Positions 1-6,273 of a stretch of DNA of 14,863 bases are shown one piece after another. The translations under genes were made by a program, and so were the position numbers. Origin of the DNA: JALHVH01 sp964544265 (GTDB taxonomy: Bacteria > Acidobacteriota > Aminicenantia > Aminicenantales > Saccharicenantaceae); assembly GCA_964544265.1 (NCBI GenBank), contig CAZJBD010000050.1, positions 1-14,863 on the forward strand, written 5' to 3'. Position 1 is the first letter of the stretch; every line of letters begins with the position of its first letter. The notes beneath the pieces were generated by a model that ran no database searches, was not told the DNA's origin, and saw nothing but the letters and a program-made list of their open reading frames with translations.

Positions 1-382
1 GGTGGCAGACGATGCCATATTTCAGTTCGAGACGACGCGAGATGCCTTCGGAATTCCCCAGGAAGCGGTAGGGTCGTCTCGCAACTTCCCTCTCACTCTT
101 GTGGCCTTCAAGCACGAAGTAGAAAAACTTGGTTTCTGCTGGAAGCCGGTCGAAGTCGTCGAGGACGGAATACTCGCTGCAAAGGCCAAAATCAAAGGCC
201 TCCTCACCAATAACGGAAAAAGGCTTTACGGGGCCGGAGAACTTGAGCCACGTGGGGGGGGCGCCTTCCGGCGTGAAAAGGACGAAGCCGTGACCCCGGC
301 GGATTAAAGCGTTGCCAAGCTCAATGTACCGGCGCACGCCTCCGAAGACCTCGACGTGGGGAAGCAGGGCCGCGATGTTCAT
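1..382 (-). CDS. glycosyltransferase, GT4-like, N-terminal part (runs off window)
   Basis: Reading the minus strand from ATG 382 gives 127 codons open to the window edge; the stop lies outside. The first residues, MNIAALLPHVEVFGGVRRYI, then a run with ELGNALIRRGH and VLFTPEG, look like the N-terminal Rossmann fold of GT4-type glycosyltransferases: a beta strand, a Gly-Gly sugar-acceptor loop, a helix, then RGH before the second strand. Such enzymes move a sugar from a nucleotide donor to an envelope or other acceptor. The donor-binding C-terminal domain is not visible, so substrate and exact family are open. An in-frame ATG at 400 is possible, but a predicted promoter (391-419) places transcription start near 384, favouring 382. 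No strong Shine-Dalgarno is present. The plus-strand open frame over the same bases has no recognisable protein features and is a shadow. Confidence 0.75.
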   Translation of the reverse strand, partial: MNIAALLPHVEVFGGVRRYIELGNALIRRGHGFVLFTPEGAPPTWLKFSGPVKPFSVIGEEAFDFGLCSEYSVLDDFDRLPAETKFFYFVLEGHKSEREVARRPYRFLGNSEGISRRLELKYGIVCH

Positions 383-390
383 GGCCCTTG

Positions 391-419
391 AACGTAACAT
401 GGGGCCCAAAATCCGTCAA
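391..419 (-). promoter_or_regulatory. predicted sigma70 promoter of the glycosyltransferase gene
   Basis: On the minus strand TTGACG (414-419) and TACGTT (391-396) are separated by 17 bp. The -35 box matches 5 of 6 consensus bases; the -10 box only 3 of 6, but it keeps the key A2 and T6. The expected start of transcription, about 384, is 2 nt before the ATG at 382, so the mRNA would be almost leaderless. Confidence 0.4.
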
Positions 420-444
420 GGCTGGGATGGGGGCGATTTTGGGT

Positions 445-473
445 TTGACTTCGTCCCGATGGAAACCTATACT
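445..473 (+). promoter_or_regulatory. sigma70 promoter of tRNA-Phe
   Basis: TTGACT (445-450) and TATACT (468-473) are exactly 17 bp apart and each differs from consensus at one base. The expected start is near 480, which gives a leader of about 25 nt before the tRNA at 505. The spacing and box quality fit a strong stable-RNA promoter. Confidence 0.8.
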
Positions 474-481
474 ATGTGCGG

Positions 482-497
482 CCGAGCGGCCGCTCGG
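482..497 (+). repeat. 16-bp perfect palindrome in the tRNA-Phe leader
   Basis: CCGAGCGGCCGCTCGG reads the same on both strands. It begins about 2 nt after the predicted transcription start and ends 7 nt before the mature tRNA. In RNA it can fold into a 6-bp GC stem with a GGCC loop. In DNA it could be a dimer-binding operator covering the start region. Its function is unknown. Confidence 0.7.
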
Positions 498-504
498 AAA
501 AGGT

Positions 505-577
505 GGCCAGGTAGCTCAGTTGGTAGAGCGAAGGACTGAAAATCCTTGCGTCGACGGTTCAATTCCGCCCCTGGCCA
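505..577 (+). tRNA. tRNA-Phe (anticodon GAA)
   Basis: The 73-base cloverleaf is complete. The acceptor stem GGCCAGG (505-511) pairs with CCTGGCC (570-576) and the discriminator is A577. The D-stem is GCTC/GAGC with an 8-nt loop containing GG. The anticodon stem AAGGA/TCCTT closes the loop CTGAAAA, whose anticodon is GAA (538-540), read as Phe. The variable region has five bases and the T-loop is TTCAATT. The T-stem GACGG/CCGCC has one A-C mismatch at positions 50-64. The 3' CCA is not encoded and must be added by CCA transferase. A run of five T directly after the gene (578-582) may help end transcription. The gene lies tail to tail with the M64 peptidase gene, 15 bp away. Confidence 0.95.
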
Positions 578-592
578 TTTTTCTTGTCCGCC

Positions 593-1792
593 TCAATTCC
601 CCGTGTAATAATCGATCATTCGAGTGATCGCTTCCCGGCAAACGAGGCAAAACTCCTGCTTGGGGCTGGAGATCATCAGGCAATAAATCATCGGCCTGTA
701 GAGTCCTTTGGAAGAGTAGCCGGCCCCCTCGAAGGCGCCGACCTTGTCGTAAACCGAAGCATATTCCTTCCGGACAACTTCGATTCGAGCCTCGATCGCT
801 TTGACAGCCTTCCCGGCCTGCTCCTGGATTTTCTTGATCTCCTTATCATTCGCCCCTTTCGCTTTTCCCGACTCGACTTTCTGGGCCGCCTCCTGAAAGG
901 TCTTCCGGGCCTCGGCCTGAAGAGCCTCGATCCTTTCTTTCCCATACTCCGTGGGGACCTGGATGCCGGGCGAAAGGAACTTCGCCCACTTGACATGATG
1001 CGGATCGAGGAGGGCCGTGATATTGGGCTCCAGGGGCTCGACGCCCTTGGGGTAAAAATCGTTGTAGGAAACGTCGGACGTATAATATTCATCGCCCAGG
1101 CCGGCGAAGGAGTGCCCGAATTCGTGAATGAAGACGGCCTTGCTCCGTTCGTTGTCGACAGTTGTCACGCAATAATCATTATAGATCCCGCCGCCGCCGT
1201 ACCTTTTGCTGTTCACCAGAACCACGATCGCATCATAGGGGACCTCGGCCGCAACTTCGCGCAGCCGGTGGCCGTCCTCGATCAGCATGTAGCGGTCGAG
1301 ATCGAAGGCATTGAAAGAAGCGTTAAGGAGAGTCTTCCTGAAAACGTTCTGCCTGGGCTCGTCCATGGCGGACTCGGGAGAGGGCCGCATGACGCCGGTT
1401 AGGTTGAACTTCTCCTTCGCTCCTCGATAGGGTTCGATTTCAAACATCCAGCCCATGAGCCGGTTGACGTCGGCCTGAAACTTATCCTTATCCTCAGCCG
1501 TGTAGCCTTCCGCCACGAAGACGACGTCCACGCTTTTCTGGGGAGGTCCGTTCTTCAGGGCTTCGTAGACATAAGCCCCGCCGGCTGTCGTTTCCTTGAT
1601 GATATGGTAGTCGGAAGGATCGACCGTCTCGGTGAAAAGCGGATGGAGGATGTTATTTCTGTCCCTCGCTTCGATCACAAAGAGCACGGGGCGGCGAGGA
1701 TAAGGAACGCGCACCGACCGGTTGTATACCCTTTTGATGCCGTTGAGGGCGGGGGTGGTCGTCTTGTATTCCCCGAACATGGCATCGAATCC
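593..1792 (-). CDS. M64-family (IgA-peptidase-like) zinc metallopeptidase, N-terminus lost in gap
   Basis: There are 399 readable residues from the edge of the N gap to the stop at 593. Visible residues 223-236 hold HEFGH followed by SFAGLGDEY, the zinc-binding HExxH with the downstream Gly-Asp-Glu typical of peptidase M64. Glu224 would be the catalytic base. VVFVAEGYT upstream and a C-terminal Cys/Met-rich segment ending FCLVCRE also match the family. M64 enzymes are typically exported; the missing N-terminus should carry the signal peptide. About 68 residues between VPT (codon near 950) and the VGAFEGAGY segment (near 745) are rich in Lys, Glu, Ala and Gln with heptad-like spacing, a probable coiled-coil insertion. 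The gene is on the same strand as, and downstream of, the FadL-type porin, probably in one operon. The true substrate cannot be told from sequence. Confidence 0.88.
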   Translation of the reverse strand, partial: GFDAMFGEYKTTTPALNGIKRVYNRSVRVPYPRRPVLFVIEARDRNNILHPLFTETVDPSDYHIIKETTAGGAYVYEALKNGPPQKSVDVVFVAEGYTAEDKDKFQADVNRLMGWMFEIEPYRGAKEKFNLTGVMRPSPESAMDEPRQNVFRKTLLNASFNAFDLDRYMLIEDGHRLREVAAEVPYDAIVVLVNSKRYGGGGIYNDYCVTTVDNERSKAVFIHEFGHSFAGLGDEYYTSDVSYNDFYPKGVEPLEPNITALLDPHHVKWAKFLSPGIQVPTEYGKERIEALQAEARKTFQEAAQKVESGKAKGANDKEIKKIQEQAGKAVKAIEARIEVVRKEYASVYDKVGAFEGAGYSSKGLYRPMIYCLMISSPKQEFCLVCREAITRMIDYYTGN

Positions 1793-1892
1793 NNNNNNNN
1801 NNNNNNNNNNNNNNNNNNNNNNNNNNNNNNNNNNNNNNNNNNNNNNNNNNNNNNNNNNNNNNNNNNNNNNNNNNNNNNNNNNNNNNNNNNNN
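1793..1892. other. assembly gap (100 N)
   Basis: This run of exactly 100 N is a scaffold placeholder. It separates the truncated C-terminus of the FadL-type protein from the truncated N-terminus of the M64 peptidase. An open frame can be read across it only because N codons are not stops; the two sides are different proteins in different frames. The true length must hold the last barrel strands of the porin plus the start of the peptidase, so it is probably longer than 100 bp. Confidence 0.95.
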
Positions 1893-3011
1893 GAAAGTAA
1901 AACTGGGCAGAAGGACATTGATCGTCGTGTCGGGCGAAGGGGTCGGATCATAATAATAGCCCGCCCTCAGGGCCAGGGAATCACTCACCAGGTATTCGGC
2001 CCCGAAACGGAGTTGGGCCTTGTCCGACCAGCCCATCTTCCGGACGTCCTGGCCGCCGAAATGCATGAGAGCCTTCCAGGCAGGGTCGGTGAAATCCGTA
2101 ATCAAGGTCTCGATTTTGGACCATTTTGTCCATTGGACGTCGGCGGTAAGGAGCAGTTTTTCTATCGGGCGGACAGCGACGCCGCCGGCGACCCAGAGAG
2201 GAAATGTGATGTCTCGATGGAGACCGGAAGCCCCGCTATACCCCAACGCGAAAACGTTCGAGATCTGGGCTTCCCCCTTGAGGCTGACCGCGCTCGGGGT
2301 CCGGACCGTAAGCCCGAAGCTTACAGCCCGGGACGGCTTGACGAGAAGGCCGAAGGTGGCGCCGAGGGCCCAGCCGTTCATGCTCTCCTCATATTGCCCG
2401 AGGTCGAGAGCATAGGGCGGAAGGACGAGCTCGACTTCGCCGGCGTGCATCTTCATGGAGAACATCCCGTAGTTGATGTTGAGGGTTGCGCCGATAGAAA
2501 TCATGTCGTTGATTTTATAAGCGATGAGCGGGGAGACGCTGACCATCCCGACCTTGCTGGTCCAATCGTAGGACTTGTTCGCCGTGATCGAGGCGAAGTC
2601 CGATCCTTCCCAGTTCGCTCCAATGCCGGACGGCGTGTAGACGCCGATTCCCAGGACAAGCTTATCGGATACGGGCTGGTAATAAGCGGCCATCCCGTCC
2701 AGGTAATGGGTCATCTTGGTTTTGGCATTGACAAGGGTCATCATGCTCCCGTTGAAGGGGACATCCATCCTGTATTTATTCGTGGGGATCAAGTCGGTCC
2801 CGTAAAACCCGAAATATCTCGACCGGAAACCCGCCGCTCCGGCCGGGTTCCAGAAGACGGCGCTGAAGTCGTCGGCCAGCCCGACGAAGGCGCCCCCCAT
2901 GGTCAGGGCTCTCGTCCCCAGGCTGTTGAGATTCAAGCCGTTGCCCCGGGCGAACGGGGCAAGAAGCAAAAGCGCCAGAAACGCCGCCAAAAATCTTTTT
3001 CCGCTGTTCAT
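1893..3011 (-). CDS. FadL/OmpP1/TodX-family outer membrane transport protein, C-terminus lost in gap
   Basis: There are 373 residues from ATG 3011 to the gap. The start has a clear Shine-Dalgarno, GGAGG, 5 nt upstream. Residues 1-23 form a signal peptide: Lys/Arg, then a Leu/Ala-rich core, ending near ARG. The mature N-terminus has GTRALTMGGAFVGLADD followed by SAVFWNPAG, the hallmark of the FadL family, whose N-terminal segment plugs the barrel lumen. The remainder alternates polar and hydrophobic residues as in a beta-barrel, with late segments such as LRFGAEYLVSDSLALRAGYY. FadL-type channels pass hydrophobic molecules such as long-chain fatty acids or aromatics across the outer membrane; the ligand here is unknown. 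Roughly the last two or three strands are missing. The M64 peptidase gene follows on the same strand. Confidence 0.88.
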
Positions 3012-3055
3012 CCTAACCTCCGGTTATGTTTCCTATATGTCAACTATATCAAGGC

Positions 3056-3079
3056 AGGCTTTGTCAAATGCCTTTTTTT
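3056..3079 (+). terminator. terminator-like hairpin with T-run, facing plus strand
   Basis: On the plus strand AGGCTTT (3056-3062) pairs with AAATGCCT (3066-3073, one bulged T) around a GTC loop and runs into seven T (3073-3079). That is the form of an intrinsic terminator, but the flanking genes (fadL-like and clpB) are both on the minus strand. In their direction the A-run comes before the stem, so it cannot end clpB transcription in the usual way. It could block antisense transcripts entering clpB, or be chance. Confidence 0.35.
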
Positions 3080-3080
3080 G

Positions 3081-5690
3081 TCATCTCCCACGTTCTCGTG
3101 GGCCGTCCTGTTTCTTCCCGAAGACGAACTCGCCTTTACCGTTGAAGTCGACCGCTACCGTATCCCCCTCGTTGTACTCCCCGGCCAGCATCTTCATGGC
3201 CAGAGGATTCTGGATGTCCTTTTGTATCGTCCGTTTGAGAGGCCGGGCGCCGTAAACGGGATCGTAACCCCTCTCCGCCAAGACCTCCCGGGCCTTCCGG
3301 GAGACCTCGAGCTTGATCTTCCGGTCGGCAAGCCTCTTGCTCAGCAGTCCGATTTGGAGGTCGACGATCCTGAGGATTTCTTCTTTGGTCAGAGGTTTGA
3401 AGATGATGACCTCATCGACGCGGTTTAAAAACTCGGGCTTGAAGCTCGCTTCCAGAGCCTTCCGGACTTCGCGTTCCATGGCTGCATAGTCGCGGCTGAA
3501 CTCCTTGATGACCTGACTTCCCAGGTTTGAGGTCATGATGACGAGGGTGTTTCGGAAGTCGACGGTCCGCCCCTTGCCGTCGGTCAGCCGGCCGTCGTCA
3601 AGGATCTGCAGGAGGACGTTGAAGACATCCGGGTGGGCTTTCTCGATTTCGTCTAACAGGATGAGCGAATAGGGCCGGCGTTTCACCGCCTCGGTGAGCT
3701 GGCCTCCCTCTTCGTAGCCGACGTAGCCGGGGGGAGCGCCGATCAGCCGGGAAACGGTGTGCTTCTCCATGTACTCCGACATGTCCAGCCGGACCATGGC
3801 CTTCTCATCGCTGAAGAGAAACTCGGCAAGCGCCCGGGCCAGCTCGGTCTTGCCGACTCCGGTGGGCCCCAAAAAAATGAAAGACCCGATGGGGCGGGCC
3901 CCGTCCTGGATGCCGGCCCTGGCCCGGCGGATGGTGTTTGACACGGCCCGGATCGCCTGATCCTGGCCGATGACGCGGCCGGAAAGAATCTCCTCCATCC
4001 GGATGAGCCGGTCGACGTCGCCCTCAAGCATTTTTGACACGGGGATGCCCGTCCAACGGGAAACAACTTCGGCGATGTCCTCCTCGTCCACTTCTTCCTT
4101 GAGCATCTTTCCGCTCTTCTGGAGAACGGCCAGCTTGGCTGCCAGATCGTCCGCCTGCTTTTGGAGGTCGACGAGCAATCCGTAGCGGATCTCGGCCGCC
4201 CGTTCGAGGTCGCCGCGCCGTTCGGCGGCCTGCCCTTCCACCTTGAGCGCGTCCCCCCTTTCCTTGAGCCGGCCGGAGGCCTCGATCGTCTCCTTCTCTT
4301 TCTGCCATCGGCCTTTGAGCCCGGCCCGGCGCTCTTTGAGGTCGGCCAGTTCTTTCTCGATCGCCTCGAGCTTGTCTTTGGAGCTCTTCTCTTTTTCTTT
4401 CCGAAGCGCCTGCTTTTCAATCTCCAGCTGGACGATCCGTCTCTCGAGCTGGTCGATCTCCTCCGGCAGGCTGTCAATCTGAACCCGGATCCTTGAAGCC
4501 GCCTCGTCGACAAGGTCGATAGCCTTATCCGGCAGGTACCGGCTCGTGATGTAGCGGTTGGACAAGGTCGCTGCCGCGACGAGGGCGGAATCCTTAATCT
4601 TGACCCCGTGGTGGACTTCGTACTTCTCTTTCAGCCCGCGCAGGATGGAGACGGTCTCCTCGACCGAGGGCTCGCCCACATAAACCTGCTGGAATCTCCG
4701 CTCCAAAGCAGCATCCTTCTCGATATGTTTCTTGTATTCGTTGAGCGTCGTGGCCCCGACGCAGCGCAATTCCCCCCTGGCCAGGGCAGGTTTTAGCATG
4801 TTCGAGGCATCCACGGCTCCTTCGGCCGCGCCGGCCCCCATGATCGTATGGAGTTCGTCAATAAACAGGACGACCTCGCCGCCGGCCTCTTTGATCTCCA
4901 TGAGGATGGCCTTGAGCCGATCCTCGAACTCGCCCCTATACTTCGTCCCCGCCACGAGGGAGCCGATATCAAGGGCCAGCAGCCGTTTGTTCTTCAAGGA
5001 TTGCGGCACATCACCGTTGGTAATACGCTGGGCCAGACCTTCGACAATGGCCGTCTTGCCCACGCCGGCCTCGCCGATGAGGACCGGATTATTCTTTGTT
5101 CGGCGCGACAGGACTTGAATGACGCGTCGGATCTCGTCCTCGCGTCCGATGACCGGGTCGAGCTTCCCCTGCCGGGCCAGGGCGGTTAGATCGCGGGCGT
5201 ATTTTTCGAGGACCCGGAATTTGCCTTCGGGCTGGGAATCCGTGATCCTCTGCGTTCCCCGGATGGAAGCCAGGGCCTTGAGCACAGTCTCTTCGGAGAC
5301 ACCCATGTCCCTGAGGATGCGTCCCGCCTCGCTCCCTTTTTCTTTAAGGATCGCCAGGAAGAAGTGTTCCGTAGAGATATACTCGTCCTTGAGCCTGTCG
5401 GCTTCTTTTTGGGCTGCCTCCGTGATTTGCCGCAAGAGACCCGAAAGACGGGTTTCACCGCCTCCCTCAACCCGGGGGATCCGGCTCAGCGACTTTTCCA
5501 ACTCCTGTTGGATTGCGGCGCCACTCACTCCTATCTTGGAAAGCAGGGCGTTGACGACGTTCTCTTCCTGGTTGAGAAAGGCCCAGAGGAGGTGTTCGGG
5601 TCCCATTTCTTGATGGCCCATCTCCTCCGCCTTGGACTGCGCTTGCTGGATCGCTTCCTGAGACATGACGGTCAGTTTGTCCCATCGCAT
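3081..5690 (-). CDS. clpB: ATP-dependent protein disaggregase ClpB
   Basis: The protein has 869 residues, close to the usual ClpB length. The N-terminal Clp repeat domain covers about 1-150. NBD1 has Walker A GEAGVGKT (206-213), pore loop KYRGEF (250-255) and Walker B VLFIDE (274-279). A long charged coiled-coil middle domain (about 405-530) distinguishes ClpB from ClpA and ClpC. NBD2 has Walker A GPTGVGKT (608-615), pore loop GYVGYE (655-660) and Walker B LILLDE (676-681). No ClpP-binding IGF-type loop was noticed, as expected. ClpB hexamers work with DnaK to extract polypeptides from cytoplasmic aggregates. ATG 5690 has GAGGTG 4 nt upstream and a sigma70-type promoter further up. No CIRCE or HspR box was seen, so heat control, if any, works another way. 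Divergent from the acidic orphan gene. Confidence 0.98.
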   Translation of the reverse strand: MRWDKLTVMSQEAIQQAQSKAEEMGHQEMGPEHLLWAFLNQEENVVNALLSKIGVSGAAIQQELEKSLSRIPRVEGGGETRLSGLLRQITEAAQKEADRLKDEYISTEHFFLAILKEKGSEAGRILRDMGVSEETVLKALASIRGTQRITDSQPEGKFRVLEKYARDLTALARQGKLDPVIGREDEIRRVIQVLSRRTKNNPVLIGEAGVGKTAIVEGLAQRITNGDVPQSLKNKRLLALDIGSLVAGTKYRGEFEDRLKAILMEIKEAGGEVVLFIDELHTIMGAGAAEGAVDASNMLKPALARGELRCVGATTLNEYKKHIEKDAALERRFQQVYVGEPSVEETVSILRGLKEKYEVHHGVKIKDSALVAAATLSNRYITSRYLPDKAIDLVDEAASRIRVQIDSLPEEIDQLERRIVQLEIEKQALRKEKEKSSKDKLEAIEKELADLKERRAGLKGRWQKEKETIEASGRLKERGDALKVEGQAAERRGDLERAAEIRYGLLVDLQKQADDLAAKLAVLQKSGKMLKEEVDEEDIAEVVSRWTGIPVSKMLEGDVDRLIRMEEILSGRVIGQDQAIRAVSNTIRRARAGIQDGARPIGSFIFLGPTGVGKTELARALAEFLFSDEKAMVRLDMSEYMEKHTVSRLIGAPPGYVGYEEGGQLTEAVKRRPYSLILLDEIEKAHPDVFNVLLQILDDGRLTDGKGRTVDFRNTLVIMTSNLGSQVIKEFSRDYAAMEREVRKALEASFKPEFLNRVDEVIIFKPLTKEEILRIVDLQIGLLSKRLADRKIKLEVSRKAREVLAERGYDPVYGARPLKRTIQKDIQNPLAMKMLAGEYNEGDTVAVDFNGKGEFVFGKKQDGPRERGR

Positions 5691-5739
5691 GGTTCACCTC
5701 GCGGTCGTTCAGAAAGGGTCAGGTCTTGATCCCTTCCTA

Positions 5740-5768
5740 TAAATAGTGGGTCGGCGCAATTCTGTCAA
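5740..5768 (-). promoter_or_regulatory. sigma70 promoter of clpB
   Basis: On the minus strand a perfect TTGACA (5763-5768) lies 17 bp from TATTTA (5740-5745). Transcription should start near 5733, giving a 43-nt leader that contains the GAGGTG ribosome site at 5695-5700. The boxes look like the housekeeping type, not a heat-shock sigma32 type. Confidence 0.7.
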
Positions 5769-5772
5769 GAAC

Positions 5773-5787
5773 GTTCGGCGGCCGAAC
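5773..5787. repeat. inverted repeat next to the clpB promoter
   Basis: GTTCGGC and GCCGAAC, 7-bp perfect arms around one G, sit 4 bp upstream of the clpB -35 box. The place and symmetry suit a dimeric regulator. It does not resemble CIRCE (TTAGCACTC with N9 spacer) or the HspR box. It is also in the leader-side region of the divergent orphan gene, about 100 bp upstream of that promoter. Confidence 0.5.
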
Positions 5788-5887
5788 ATCCAAGCCGCTC
5801 TCCATCTAAAATCGATGAAAGGACGCGAGCCGGATTTCCGTTATCACGAAAAAATCCTGTCGATAATTTGGACTTTGACCAATGACC

Positions 5888-5915
5888 TTGACAATTTAGC
5901 GAAAATGGATATTTA
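5888..5915 (+). promoter_or_regulatory. sigma70 promoter of the acidic orphan gene
   Basis: A perfect TTGACA (5888-5893) and TATTTA (5910-5915) are separated by 16 bp. The expected start is near 5922. The ribosome site AGGGAG (5923-5928) would then lie at the very 5' end of the mRNA, 6 nt before the ATG at 5935. The promoter falls inside a longer open frame that begins at 5746, which argues that this longer frame is not the gene. Confidence 0.65.
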
Positions 5916-5934
5916 TTTTCTTAGGGAGCACAAC

Positions 5935-6273
5935 ATGGAAGAGATCGAAGTTGCGAGCTGGTTGACGCTGGACGCAATTAAGAAGGCCGCGGATGTCGTC
6001 GAGGTCGTCGGCAGCCTCCAGACCGGGCACTGCATGTCCGTTTTTTGCGAGATCGCGGAGGACTGTCTCGAACTCTGCTACAGCGACTCCGCCACCAACT
6101 ACCTGAGGCGGTTCGAGGACAGGGACGAATTCGAGGTCGCCATCGAGCAGCGGAAGGATGATGTCGGCGACGCTCCCTACAAAGAGGACGATGGGACGGA
6201 GGACGAAGAGGAGGAAGAGGCGGACCTGATAGAGGATGGTTTTCACGTCGAAGAAGAATCCGACGATCTCTAA
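5935..6273 (+). CDS. small acidic protein of unknown function
   Basis: The protein has 112 residues and I do not recognise the family. Residues 1-75 look like a compact mostly helical domain (MEEIEVASWLTLDAIKKAAD at the start) with four Cys: one in GHCMSV, one just after at VFCEI, then DCLELC. The last 40 residues are mostly Asp and Glu, including a run of five Glu, and end in SDDL. There is no signal peptide and no membrane segment, so it is probably cytoplasmic. ATG 5935 was chosen because AGGGAG lies 6 nt upstream, a strong promoter ends just before it, and codon third positions become GC-rich only from here. The stop TAA overlaps the TAG of convergent mutS. The acidic tail could mimic nucleic acid or act as a binding tail; this is a guess. 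Confidence 0.72.
   Translation: MEEIEVASWLTLDAIKKAADVVEVVGSLQTGHCMSVFCEIAEDCLELCYSDSATNYLRRFEDRDEFEVAIEQRKDDVGDAPYKEDDGTEDEEEEEADLIEDGFHVEEESDDL

Noticed and set aside
2..307. Plus-strand open frame of 101 codons at the left edge
   Set aside because: The opposite strand reads as a clear GT4-type N-terminus across the same bases, while this frame has no family-like features.
584..1402. Plus-strand open frame of 272 codons
   Set aside because: It is antisense to the M64 peptidase, including its HEFGH motif, and is a shadow produced by GC-rich codons.
1653..1951. Frames reading through the first N gap, extending the FadL-like and M64 proteins into each other
   Set aside because: N codons are not stops, so the frames join artificially. 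The protein character changes at the gap and each side continues in its own frame.
3012..3055. Promoter for the fadL-like gene
   Set aside because: TTGACA occurs twice on the minus strand, but the nearest TATAGT is only 13 bp away and no box lies at 16-18 bp, so no promoter is called.
5691..5739. CIRCE or HspR heat-shock operator in the clpB leader
   Set aside because: No TTAGCACTC/GAGTGCTAA or CTTGAGT/ACTCAAG pair is present.
5746..5934. 63-residue N-terminal extension of the acidic orphan
   Set aside because: It overlaps both the clpB promoter region and the orphan's own promoter, has AT-rich third positions near its end, and lacks a ribosome site.
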